A model generated the notes under the pieces. It saw only the letters and a list, made by a program, of their open reading frames with translations. It was not told the DNA's origin and made no database searches. The position numbers were made by a program, and so were the translations under genes. A stretch of DNA of 64,000 bases from positions 4,235,501-4,299,500 of the forward strand of contig NC_014623.1 of the NCBI RefSeq assembly GCF_000165485.1. Direction: 5' to 3'. Within the stretch, counting starts at the first letter, position 1. Each line of letters begins with the position of its first letter. Source of the DNA: Stigmatella aurantiaca DW4/3-1. GTDB taxonomy: Bacteria > Myxococcota > Myxococcia > Myxococcales > Myxococcaceae. Below, one piece after another: positions 24,287 to 32,917 of this stretch.

Positions 24287-25690
24287 GTGAGGCGAATCGG
24301 TACGTGGAGGGCCCGTGGGGTTCTGGTGGTGGGCGTGCTCTGGGCCCTCGGGCTCGCGGGATGCTCCCGTGTGTTCTCCCGTCCCTCCGGGGAGGGGTTC
24401 GAGCCCGGCAGGGCGCACCTGGCCCCAGGGCCCCTCTTCGCTCCACGCACCTCCTTCCGCTTTGCCCTCTTCCTTCCATCGAAGGCCGGGGTCCCGCTTC
24501 CCCCGGCATTGCCGGAGTACGTCCGCCAACGGTTCCCTCCGCTCCAACTCGTGAATGTGGCCTCGGAGGGCGTTGCGCTGCCTACCGTGCGCATCTCGGA
24601 GTCCCCCGCATCCGAGTATCCTCTTCCCGATGGCGAGACGTTGGAGATGGGGGTGCGCCGGCTGACCCCTCACGAGCAGGCGCAGTTGGCCGCCGCCGAG
24701 CGGGTGCTGCTCTTGGAGTTCACCACCGAGCCCCCCGCCCTGGAGGCGGTCCGGCAGGCCCATGCGCTGGCGCTGGAGTTGGCCCGGGCGCATGGGGGAT
24801 TGGTGTGGGACGAAGTGGTGCGCGAGTTCTTTTCCGTGGAGGCCTGGCAGGCCCTTCGGCTGGACGGTTGGGAGCAGGGCGAGCCGCTCCTGGAGAATCA
24901 CTTCAACTCCTACCTGTTCTCGGAAGGAGAGGGCATCGCCCGGATACTCACCGTGGGGATGGGCAAGTTCGGACTGCCCGATCTCGAAGTGTCCCAGGTG
25001 CCCAGCGCGCTCACGTCCAAGGTGGGGACGCTCCTCAACCTCATCGCGCAGCTCATGCTTGAGGGCACACCGGTCCAGGCAAATGGCGGCTTCCTCGTGG
25101 CGCTCGATTCCCTGCGGTTCGAGCCCCTGCGCGAGCGCCTCCTCTCGCAGGTGCTGTCCGGAGCGCCTCGGAAGACCCTGGTGGAGTTGAGCCCCGTGGA
25201 GCCGCTGGAGGGCTCCCAGGACAACCGGATCGTCTCGCTCTTCTTTGCTTCCCACCCAGGAGACACGCCCTCCGAGCGCCCCTATGCGGCCCTGGCCGCG
25301 CTGTTTGGCGCGAAGGATGAGATCCGCTCGACCGACCACGATGACGAATTGCTGGCGGCCAGCCGCCGTGCCCGGGACGAACTGCTCTTTCGGATCAAGC
25401 CACTGTTTCAGGAAGGCATGGAGCCGGGGACCCGCCTGTTCGTGAAGGCTCCGTTCGGTACCCGCGCCGGGGGCACCGAGTGGATGTGGATCCTCGTCAC
25501 GGACTGGGAGGCCTCGGCCCTCGCCGGGATGCTGGACAGCGAGCCCGAGGATGTTCCGGGCTTGAAGGCGGGGGCTCCCGTCGAGGTGAACGAGGATGTG
25601 CTCTTCGACTTCCTCCTGGTCCGTCCGGATGGAACCACCGAGGGCAACCAGACGGAGCGCATCATCCTGGAGCGCTCAGGGGGCCGGTGA
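24287..25690 (+). CDS. Lipoprotein with C-terminal DUF2314-like domain
   Basis: A 467-residue lipoprotein: signal peptide with lipobox LAGC, then a long region of unknown fold (about 30-345) and a C-terminal block (about 350-460) with ASRRARDELL, RLFVKAPFG, GGTEWMWILVTDWEA and GLKAGAPVEVNEDVLFDFLL, which matches DUF2314 (a domain of unknown function often in immunity-like or stress proteins). The GTG at 24287 is the only start before the signal peptide. It may read through from the gabT operon (40-base gap). Its 3' end overlaps the opposite-strand gene by 15 bases. Confidence 0.75.
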   Translation: MRRIGTWRARGVLVVGVLWALGLAGCSRVFSRPSGEGFEPGRAHLAPGPLFAPRTSFRFALFLPSKAGVPLPPALPEYVRQRFPPLQLVNVASEGVALPTVRISESPASEYPLPDGETLEMGVRRLTPHEQAQLAAAERVLLLEFTTEPPALEAVRQAHALALELARAHGGLVWDEVVREFFSVEAWQALRLDGWEQGEPLLENHFNSYLFSEGEGIARILTVGMGKFGLPDLEVSQVPSALTSKVGTLLNLIAQLMLEGTPVQANGGFLVALDSLRFEPLRERLLSQVLSGAPRKTLVELSPVEPLEGSQDNRIVSLFFASHPGDTPSERPYAALAALFGAKDEIRSTDHDDELLAASRRARDELLFRIKPLFQEGMEPGTRLFVKAPFGTRAGGTEWMWILVTDWEASALAGMLDSEPEDVPGLKAGAPVEVNEDVLFDFLLVRPDGTTEGNQTERIILERSGGR

Positions 25691-26920
25691 CCGCTTTCGC
25701 CGCAGGCCCTCCACGTCCCGTTGCACCGTTTTCTGGGCCTCTTGCAGGGCCGCCTTGGGCGGGGAGGCCTTGCGCGCGATGGCGTTCATGGCGCTGGTCA
25801 TCGGGGACCAGACCATCGTCATCTCGGCCAGGTTGGGAAGCGGAACGGCGAACTCGGCCTGGGCGCGGAACGCCTTCAGGACGGGATCCTGGGCAATCGC
25901 GGGCTCGTCATAGGACTGCTGGAGGGCGGGGTTCTGGCGGCCCACGAGCGCCATGAGCCGCTCTCCCTCGGGGCCCGTGAGGAAGTTCACGAAGTCGAAG
26001 GCCTGCTCCTTGTGCTTCGACGGGGCGGCCACGGCGACGCCCTCCACCGTCATCCAGGGGCGCATCGGCTGGCCCCCGGCCTCGGTCACGGTGGGCAGCA
26101 AGGCCAGGCCGTAGTCGATCTGCGGAGACACCTCTCCCAGGAACCAGGGGCCCGAGAACACCATCGCCGCCTTGCCCGCGTTGAACAGCGAGGTGGTCAG
26201 CGCCGTGGAGGGCTCGGGCGGCAGGAGCCGATCCTTGTCCACCCAGCGCATCAGCAACTCCAGCGCCTTCACGTTCTCGGGGGCGTCCAGGCGGGGGGTG
26301 GGGCCGGGATCGAACACCCGGCCTCCGAAGGCGTTCATCAGGGCCGCGTGGTAGTAGAAGTCCGTGTACGGGTAGACGAGGCAGGCGGTGTCCTCGCGTT
26401 TCCCTGGCCGCTTGGCGCACCCCTCCACCATCTCCTGGGTGGTCCGGGGAGGCTTCGGCAGGAGCTTCTTGTTGTAGATGAGCGTGAGGACCTTGAAGTT
26501 CAGGGGCAGGGCGTAGACGGACCCCCGGTAGGTCATCGCCTCCAGGGTGGAGGGGATGAAGCGCTTCCGGATGGCCTCATCGAGGAAGAAATCGAGCGGC
26601 TCGATGATGTTGCCGCTCTCGACCCAACCCCCGAGCCGGTCCTGGGGAAAGATGAAGACATCAGGGCCCACGCCGCGCGGCACGGCGGCGCTGATCTTGT
26701 CCGTGAAGGCGTCCGAGGGGATGTTGCGCAGGGTCGCCTTCACCCCCGAGCCAGCCCGGGCCTTGTTGTAGGCGGCGACGGCCTGCTCGAGGGCTGTCCG
26801 CTCGGCGGCCCTGTAGCCGTGCCAGATCTGGAGGTCGACCCCGGAGGGGGCCTCGGCATGGCCGCGAACGGGCACCCAGAGCAGAAAAAGAAGGGACACG
26901 GCGAGGAAACAACGGTTCAT
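25676..26920 (-). CDS. Sugar ABC transporter substrate-binding protein, orphan (MalE-like)
   Basis: A 414-residue extracellular solute-binding protein family 1 member with a signal peptide (MNRCFLAVSLLFLLWVPVRGHA). Family marks: LQIWHGYRAAERTALEQAVA, PDVFIFPQDRLGGWVESG, FSGPWFLGEV and SKHKEQAFDFVNFLTGPEGE. The closest pattern is maltose/oligosaccharide-binding MalE. No permease or ATPase is nearby, so it must work with a system encoded elsewhere. It is divergent from the GH88 surface hydrolase (132-base gap), which suggests that it binds that enzyme's products (inference). A plausible promoter, TTCACG-N16-TAGACT, is on its strand just upstream. Confidence 0.87.
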   Translation of the reverse strand: MNRCFLAVSLLFLLWVPVRGHAEAPSGVDLQIWHGYRAAERTALEQAVAAYNKARAGSGVKATLRNIPSDAFTDKISAAVPRGVGPDVFIFPQDRLGGWVESGNIIEPLDFFLDEAIRKRFIPSTLEAMTYRGSVYALPLNFKVLTLIYNKKLLPKPPRTTQEMVEGCAKRPGKREDTACLVYPYTDFYYHAALMNAFGGRVFDPGPTPRLDAPENVKALELLMRWVDKDRLLPPEPSTALTTSLFNAGKAAMVFSGPWFLGEVSPQIDYGLALLPTVTEAGGQPMRPWMTVEGVAVAAPSKHKEQAFDFVNFLTGPEGERLMALVGRQNPALQQSYDEPAIAQDPVLKAFRAQAEFAVPLPNLAEMTMVWSPMTSAMNAIARKASPPKAALQEAQKTVQRDVEGLRRKRSPAP

Positions 26921-27052
26921 GGAGACACCTCGGAGGTTCCCAGTCTACAGGGGAGTATCCACTCGTGAACGTCAGCGCAGATCCGGGCGGGCGGGATGCT
27001 TATCTCCGCAGAGGCCCTCCCTCGCTCTGGATGTGGCCCAGGAGGGTGGGAC

Positions 27053-28441
27053 ATGGCGCGCGGAGTTCATGTGAGAGGAGGACCTGTGGGCTTGCTCCTC
27101 GGGCTGCTCGTGGCGGGCTCCGCCGCGGCGCTGGAAGAGGCCGCGGTGGATCGGGCGCTCCAGTTCTCCCAGCAGCAGCTGGCCCGGATGGCCGCGCAAC
27201 TGGAGGTAGGCCAGTACCCCAAGAGCACCCTCGCCGATGGGACGATCCGCACGACGCCCGCCACGGACATGACCGGTTGGACCCAGGGGTTCTTCCCCGG
27301 AGAGCTCTGGCTCCTGTACGGGCTGACGGGAGCCCCCTCCTGGAAGGCGCTCGCCGAGGACTGGACGCGCGCCCTGGAAGTCCAACGGGGAAACACCCAG
27401 ACGCACGATCTGGGCTTCAAGTTCATCCCCAGCTATGGCCACGCGTACCGGCTGACGGGCGATCCGTACTACCGGGACATCCTGTTGGAGGCCGCTGCTT
27501 CCCTGGCCACCCGCTATGACAAAAAGGTGGGGGTCATCAACACGTGTGATTGGAACTCGGACTGGCACCTGCCGACCGTCATCGACACGATGATGAACCT
27601 GGAGCTGCTCTTCTGGGCCGCGAACAACGGAGGGCCGGCCGAGTGGAAGGACATGGCGCTCCACCATGCGTTGCGCACCCTGGAGGATCTCGTCCGCCCG
27701 GATGGCAGCACCTTCCACGTCGTGGACTACGATCCAGTGTCAGGCGCCATTCTCTCGAAGGAGACGTACCAGGGGTATGCGGATGGCTCCACCTGGTCAC
27801 GAGGACAAGCGTGGGCCCTGTACGGCTTCACCATGACTTACCGGTACACCCTGGATCCGCGCATGCTGGCGGCCGCCCGGAAGGTGACCGATGCCTTTTT
27901 GAGCCGGTTGTCCGGGGACTTCGTGGCCAACTGGGACTTCGACGCGCCAGAGCAGCGCAAGGACTCGTCGTCGTCGGCCGCCGCGGCCGCCGCGCTGCTG
28001 GAGCTTCACCTCTACGAGACGGATCCCGTCCAGCGCGAGCGTTACCGGTCCGCCGCTGTCCGCATGCTGGAGAGCCTCACCTCCCCGGCGTATCTGGCCG
28101 CTGGGACGAGCAGTGCCGGCATCCTGCTGCACGGCGTTGGCCATCTGCCCGCGGGCCACGAGGTGGACGTGGGCCTTGTCTATGGGGACTACTACTTCAT
28201 CGAGGCGCTGACGCGGTACCGGCAGTTGCCGCGCGAGGGTGGAGGCGAGCCCACGCCCGAGGTGCCTCCGGAAGAAACGCCTCCCGAGGAAGAGGCGCCT
28301 CGGGAGCAGCAGCCTGGGGCGCTTGATCGCACCGCCGGAGGCTGCGGCGCGGCCCCAGGCGCGGCGGGGGCCGCCTGGGGAGTGCTGCTGCTGGCGGTGC
28401 TCCTGGGCGCACGCCGTGCCCAAGAAGGGCGAGGGGGATGA
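27053..28441 (+). CDS. GH88 unsaturated glucuronyl hydrolase with MYXO-CTERM tail
   Basis: A 462-residue exported glycoside hydrolase of family 88, which removes unsaturated uronic acid from oligosaccharides made by polysaccharide lyases. Signal peptide LLLGLLVAGSAAA; (alpha/alpha)6-barrel marks include GWTQGFFPGELWLLY, DLGFKFIPSYG, TCDWNSDWHLPTVIDTMMN (the conserved Asp), GSTWSRGQAWALYG and NWDFDAP. After a Pro/Glu-rich linker (about 405-425) the protein ends with a MYXO-CTERM type signal: a GGCGAAPG cysteine motif, a hydrophobic helix and an ARR basic end, so it should be surface anchored. ATG 27053 has GGAGG at 7 bases; upstream starts lack one. Confidence 0.87.
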   Translation: MARGVHVRGGPVGLLLGLLVAGSAAALEEAAVDRALQFSQQQLARMAAQLEVGQYPKSTLADGTIRTTPATDMTGWTQGFFPGELWLLYGLTGAPSWKALAEDWTRALEVQRGNTQTHDLGFKFIPSYGHAYRLTGDPYYRDILLEAAASLATRYDKKVGVINTCDWNSDWHLPTVIDTMMNLELLFWAANNGGPAEWKDMALHHALRTLEDLVRPDGSTFHVVDYDPVSGAILSKETYQGYADGSTWSRGQAWALYGFTMTYRYTLDPRMLAAARKVTDAFLSRLSGDFVANWDFDAPEQRKDSSSSAAAAAALLELHLYETDPVQRERYRSAAVRMLESLTSPAYLAAGTSSAGILLHGVGHLPAGHEVDVGLVYGDYYFIEALTRYRQLPREGGGEPTPEVPPEETPPEEEAPREQQPGALDRTAGGCGAAPGAAGAAWGVLLLAVLLGARRAQEGRGG

Positions 28442-28451
28442 CGCCGGTGCC

Positions 28452-31400
28452 TCAGTGGGAGCGCGTCTGAGGCGGTGAGACCCGGGCCGCGCCGAGCCCC
28501 GTGAGAGGGGACGCCTTCAGGTTCTCCACCTGGGTACACAGCACCTGAAGGATCTGCTCGGTGAGTTTCGCCAGGGCGCTCAGCTGCTCGCCATCGGCCG
28601 TGCGGCCATGCCAGAGCAGTTGGGCCTGCTCCGCGGACAGTCGGGCCTCCACACGCAGGGGGATGGCGCCTGTTCCAGGCCAGGGCCCGTCATCGAAAAT
28701 GGCCAGGGTGCGCAGCGTCCCTCGGCTGGACGGAGCGCCCTCGTCCTCCAGGTGCAGACCGAAGTCCGGCGCCGGCAGGGCGACGAGTGCATCGGCGAGC
28801 GAGCGGTCCTCTCCGTAGGTCCTCAGGCCTTCGTAGGCCAGTCCGGCCAGGGGGGCCTCCAGGAGCTGGAGGTGGATGCGGCGCGCCAGCTTCTCCGGGG
28901 CTGTGCCGGGCTCCAGGGACAAGAGGGCCGGGAACGCATAGTGGAGGTTGCCCAGCATGCGCGAGGTATCCACCCGGTAGAGGTTGGTTCCACGCGCGCT
29001 CTGCTCCAGGCTGACCCGGATCGAGGAGCGCTGGGCATGCGTGCCAAAGGCGAGCGCACACGCTGTCAGCAGCACTGCCTCCCGGGAGACGTCGAGCAGG
29101 GTGGCCGCCCGCTGGAGCGCGGACGCATCCACGGTGGCTTGTGCGCTGGGGGCGGGGGCTCCCGAGGCGCTGAGCGTGGGGGGCGCCGCCTCGTGCGGCG
29201 AGGAGGGCTCGAGCCAGTGCGCGCGAGCCTCCTGGACGGTCCGAGGGAGCCGGACCTCGGTGGTGAGCTGCTGGGCCCATCCCGCCAGGGAGCCGCTCTG
29301 GGGCGCCAGCCGCACGCGCCCTCGAAGCCGGGCCTGCTCGCAGGCATCCGCGAGGTCCGAGGCGAGGATCCGCCACGAAGACTCATCCATGAGGGAGGGG
29401 TGGCAGATCGCCATGAGCCACGGGGCCGCCCCGTCCCCCCGGGCGCAGAAGACGAACGTGGCCAGCGCTCCGCCACACCGGCCCACCTCGGCGCCCAGCT
29501 TCCGGGCCATGGCCTCCACGGTGGGCCAGCACTCCACGTCCGTCCGGGACGAGAGATCAATCCGCGTCAGGGGAACCGGCTCCTTCTCGGGAGCGATGAG
29601 GGCGGCCCACCCCGACTGCCCCTCGGGCCCCTGCCGTGTGTAGCGCAGGCGCAGCGGCTCGTGGGCGGCCCACACGGCGTGGAGCGCCTCTTCGGCGTGC
29701 AAGGCTTCGGTGCCAGCGGGAAGCTCGAAGACCCGGCAGGCGCCGGTACGGCCCTGAAGGCCGCGCGCGGGATCATGAACCGCGTACAGCGCGGGGGTCA
29801 GGGGCACCAGCCCCTGGGAGGCATTCCAGGCCGCCTCCCGCGGCGGGGTCTGGGTCTCGGACGGAGCGGTGCGGGGAGCCTCTTCGTCCTGAGCCTGGGT
29901 CAGCGGCTTGAGGCCGGAGGCCTGGTGGAGCGCGCGTGTGGCGGTGCGGGAGACACGGCCCGTGGAGGACCGGGGAAGGGAGTAGGCCCGCACCAGCACG
30001 ATGGCGTGGGGCGTCACCCCATGGCGCAGGTTCACGCGCCGGTGGATGGCCTCGGTGATGTCCTGAAGACGCTTTCGCGAGTCCGCGGGGGCCAGCTCCG
30101 GCTCGGAGGGGAGCACCTCGGCGATCAGCGTGAGCTCCTCGTTCCGCCCTTGCTTGGCGGCGACCGCCACGCAGCTGCCGGGGAGCAGCGCCGGGTGGCT
30201 GGACTCCACGTCGAACTCCAGATCCTGGAGCCGCAGATCCTGGCCCTGCCAGATGATGACATCCCGGAGCCGTCCCGTGACGTACAGGTCTCCGCCCACG
30301 CAAGCCCCGAGATCTCCCGTGCGCAGGAAGGCGCGTCCCGCGGAGGCCGAGCCCGTCAGCCGTCCCCGGAAGACCTCCTCCGTGGTGCCTACCCGGCCCC
30401 AGTACCCATCCGCCACACTCAGACCGGAGACCCAGATTTCGCCAATCTCCTGATCGCTGCGCACCGCGCGCGTGATGGGATCCACGATGAGCACCTGGAC
30501 GCTCGCCGCCGGACCGCTGCTGACCAGCTTCGTGGCCGCTCCCGGCCGCTCGGTGATGCGCTGCTGGGACAGCGCGTCCACGGCCACCCCGCGCACGGTG
30601 GGACCGGCGTCGGACTTGCAACTGGAGATCAGAAAAGTGGATTCCGCCAGGCCGTACAGCGGGCGGAAAGCCTTGGACTGGAACCCGCACGGGCCAAAGT
30701 GCTCCGCGAAGCGCTCCAGCGTCTCGGCCCGGATCTGCTCGGTCCCGGAGAAGGCCACGCGCCAGCGGCTCAGGTCCAGCTTGGCCCGGTCCGCCTCGCT
30801 CACCGTGCGGACACAGAGCTCATAGGCGAAGTTCGGGGCGCCGCTGACCGTCGCGCCATGGGTGGAGAGGGCCTCCAGCCATCGGCCCGGCCGCTGGAAG
30901 AAGAGCTGCGGCGGCATGAGGACGCAATGGACGCCCGCGTACAAGGGCTGGAGCACCCCCTCGAGCAGCCCCAGGCCCTGGTGGGTGGGCAGCCAAAGGA
31001 GGATTTTATCGGTGAAGGTATGCCCCAGCGAGCGGCGCAGCGCCTCGCAGTTGTCCAGGAGGTTGGCGTGCGTGACCCGCACCCCCTTGGGGGCGCCCAG
31101 GGTGCCCGCCGTGTACTGGAGAAACGCGATGGCGCGCGTGTCCACCACCGGGGGATGCCAGTCGGAGGGAGGATCGCCCTGGATGGCCTCGGCGGCGATC
31201 AGATCGATGTGGCCCGCAAGCCCTTCGATGGTGAGCCGTTGGCCTTCGGCGGGCCGCTGACCGGCGACGAGTGCGGCGGCGGCCCCGGAATCCATGGCCA
31301 GGGTGGCCATCTGCCCCGGCCCTGAGAGGGGGGGGCTGAACAGCGGCGAGGGAACGGGGACGGCGATCGCACCCGCATAGAGGCAGCCGAAGAAGCTGGC

Positions 31401-31670
31401 CACGGAGGCGGGGCCCGGGGGAAGGGAGACGAGGACGCGCTGGCCGGACAGCCCGCGCCCTCCCAGCTCCGCCGCGATGGCCCGGGCCCGCTGATCCAGC
31501 TCGGCGTACGTGAGGGTCGTGTCCTCGGAGGGCTGGGGGCCCAGGAAGGTGAACGCGGGGGCTTGGCCCTGGTCTGCTGCCCGGCGACGGAGGATGTCCG
31601 CGAAGGTTCGCGCCTCCTTCCAAACGAGGCGGGCCCCGCCGCTGGCCGGGGAGTGTGCGTGTTCTTTCAC
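28452..31670 (-). CDS. FAAL-like adenylation domain fused to a condensation-like domain, motifs degenerate
   Basis: A 1072-residue cytoplasmic protein. Residues about 15-600 align with fatty acyl-AMP ligases (RTFADILRRRA, WLPTHQGLGLLEGVLQPLYAG, FLRTGDLGACVGGDLYVTGR). Residues about 630-1060 resemble an NRPS condensation domain (TPALYAVHDPARG, SWRILASDLADA, MLGNLHYAFPALLSL). Key catalytic positions differ: the His-Asp of YHDMGL is Q231-G232; the core A3 motif is TAGTLGAPKG; the A10 lysine is R572 (SSTGRVSR); and HHxxxDG of the condensation half is H757-P758-SLM-D762-E763. No carrier domain is attached. The frame is intact, so a scaffolding, regulatory or divergent enzymatic role is possible. 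GTG start at 31670; no better start is seen. Confidence 0.8.
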   Translation of the reverse strand: MKEHAHSPASGGARLVWKEARTFADILRRRAADQGQAPAFTFLGPQPSEDTTLTYAELDQRARAIAAELGGRGLSGQRVLVSLPPGPASVASFFGCLYAGAIAVPVPSPLFSPPLSGPGQMATLAMDSGAAAALVAGQRPAEGQRLTIEGLAGHIDLIAAEAIQGDPPSDWHPPVVDTRAIAFLQYTAGTLGAPKGVRVTHANLLDNCEALRRSLGHTFTDKILLWLPTHQGLGLLEGVLQPLYAGVHCVLMPPQLFFQRPGRWLEALSTHGATVSGAPNFAYELCVRTVSEADRAKLDLSRWRVAFSGTEQIRAETLERFAEHFGPCGFQSKAFRPLYGLAESTFLISSCKSDAGPTVRGVAVDALSQQRITERPGAATKLVSSGPAASVQVLIVDPITRAVRSDQEIGEIWVSGLSVADGYWGRVGTTEEVFRGRLTGSASAGRAFLRTGDLGACVGGDLYVTGRLRDVIIWQGQDLRLQDLEFDVESSHPALLPGSCVAVAAKQGRNEELTLIAEVLPSEPELAPADSRKRLQDITEAIHRRVNLRHGVTPHAIVLVRAYSLPRSSTGRVSRTATRALHQASGLKPLTQAQDEEAPRTAPSETQTPPREAAWNASQGLVPLTPALYAVHDPARGLQGRTGACRVFELPAGTEALHAEEALHAVWAAHEPLRLRYTRQGPEGQSGWAALIAPEKEPVPLTRIDLSSRTDVECWPTVEAMARKLGAEVGRCGGALATFVFCARGDGAAPWLMAICHPSLMDESSWRILASDLADACEQARLRGRVRLAPQSGSLAGWAQQLTTEVRLPRTVQEARAHWLEPSSPHEAAPPTLSASGAPAPSAQATVDASALQRAATLLDVSREAVLLTACALAFGTHAQRSSIRVSLEQSARGTNLYRVDTSRMLGNLHYAFPALLSLEPGTAPEKLARRIHLQLLEAPLAGLAYEGLRTYGEDRSLADALVALPAPDFGLHLEDEGAPSSRGTLRTLAIFDDGPWPGTGAIPLRVEARLSAEQAQLLWHGRTADGEQLSALAKLTEQILQVLCTQVENLKASPLTGLGAARVSPPQTRSH

Positions 31671-32132
31671 GGCGTCCCGTCACCTAAATTCAAGAGGAGC
31701 CCGGAGCGCGAGAGCCCGGACCTGACATCCGAGGATCTATCGAAGAACGGGGACCTGTCCATCGCTTGGAAGTGCAACGGAAAAATCCAACAATGACGCC
31801 TCCTTAAGCATGAACGGCCTCACGCTCCGTGAATGCCTCCGGCGGGCGTTTAGGCCTTGCCGGTGCAGGAAAAGCCCCTCCTGCGCGTCACCCAGCGGTG
31901 TGTTGACGCTCCCAGGCCTTTCCCCTAGGGTGCGCGCCGCTCTTCGGGTGGGGTCTGGCATCCGGGAAGTCGCGGCCGTCCCCCCGCACCTTCCTCCTCT
32001 TGAGGCATTCGTTTTTCCAGGCTCGGTTGCCTGGGAAACGGCAAGGGGCTGGAGGCTCAGCGGTGCTTGCCTGCCCTGGTGACTCCGCGACGCTTACGGC
32101 CAGCCGGCCTTCTGGTGTAGGGATACTGCCGC
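31671..32132 (+). promoter_or_regulatory. 462-bp divergent intergenic region with a sigma-70-type promoter for wzm
   Basis: No coding sequence is supported here. TTGACG (31903-31908), a 17-base spacer and TAGGGT (31926-31931) form a good housekeeping-type promoter on the plus strand about 200 bases before wzm, leaving a long leader. The leader contains the inverted repeat CCAGGC (32018-32023)/GCCTGG (32029-32034) and no recognised riboswitch. The left part, upstream of the FAAL-like gene on the minus strand, shows no clear promoter. Confidence 0.55.
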
Positions 32133-32912
32133 ATGTTGCGTAACCTCCGAGAGCTTTACCAATACCGGGGCCTGCTGCTGAGCCTGACGCAGCGGGAACT
32201 GAAGGCACGGTACCGCGGGTCGGTCCTCGGGTTTCTGTGGACGTTCCTCAACCCGATGCTGCAGATGGTCGTCTACACGCTGCTGTTCTCGGTCTACATG
32301 CGTCAGCAGATCGAGCACTACCCGTACTTCATGTTCGTCGGCCTGCTGCCATGGATCTGGTTCTCCAGCTCCATCGGGGCGGGGGCCAGCGCGATCAGCG
32401 ACCGGAGGGATCTGCTCACCAAGGTGCGTTTTCCGGCCCAGGTGCTGCCGGCCACCGTGGTGGTCACCAACCTGTGCAACTTCCTGCTCTCGGTCCCGCT
32501 GCTCATCGTCTTCGGGCTCGTCCTGGGCCGCTGGCCCTCGTGGCACCTGCTCTTCTTCCCTGTGATTGTCCTCATCCAGTTTTGCGTGACGATGGGGCTC
32601 GCCTACCTCATCTCCGCCATCAACGTGACGTTCCGGGACCTGCAGCAGATCGTCGCCAACCTGCTGACGATGTGGTTCTTCGTCACGCCCATCTTCTACC
32701 GGACGTCGACCGTGCCGGATCAGTTCCGGGAGCTGGTGGTCCTCGCCAATCCCATGGCGGTGATGGTCACCTCGTACCAGGCCATCTTCTATGATCACCA
32801 GATGCCCGCCCCGGGGCCGCTGCTGCTGTGGATGGGGATCGCGATCGTGCTCATGGTCGTGGCGTCCAGCATCTTCGAACGGCGGCGCGAGGAGTTCGCG
32901 GAGGTCATTTGA
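32133..32912 (+). CDS. wzm: O-antigen/polysaccharide ABC transporter permease
   Basis: A 259-residue ABC-2 type permease with six membrane helices, the membrane half of the exporter that moves undecaprenyl-linked O-polysaccharide across the inner membrane. Characteristic Wzm features are the N-terminal RELKARYRGSVLGFLWTFLNPM amphipathic helix and the LLTKVRFPAQVLP loop. It overlaps or abuts wzt and matches the wzm-wzt-glycosyltransferase order of the Myxococcus sas O-antigen locus. Confidence 0.93.
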   Translation: MLRNLRELYQYRGLLLSLTQRELKARYRGSVLGFLWTFLNPMLQMVVYTLLFSVYMRQQIEHYPYFMFVGLLPWIWFSSSIGAGASAISDRRDLLTKVRFPAQVLPATVVVTNLCNFLLSVPLLIVFGLVLGRWPSWHLLFFPVIVLIQFCVTMGLAYLISAINVTFRDLQQIVANLLTMWFFVTPIFYRTSTVPDQFRELVVLANPMAVMVTSYQAIFYDHQMPAPGPLLLWMGIAIVLMVVASSIFERRREEFAEVI

Positions 32913-32917
32913 GCCCA

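Noticed and set aside
20575-24594. A 1339-codon open frame on the minus strand across the ydcU-gabT genes
   Set aside because: It is antisense to six clear genes, is rich in His, Arg, Gly and Gln in a pattern produced by high-GC third positions, and has no recognisable domain.
28608-31325. A 905-codon open frame on the plus strand opposite the FAAL-like gene
   Set aside because: The composition is the antisense artefact of a GC-rich gene, and the opposite strand encodes recognisable FAAL and condensation folds over the same region.
32018-32034. Inverted repeat in the wzm leader considered as a riboswitch or JUMPstart element
   Set aside because: Only a 6-bp stem is seen, with no aptamer core and no ops-like GGCGGTAG sequence.
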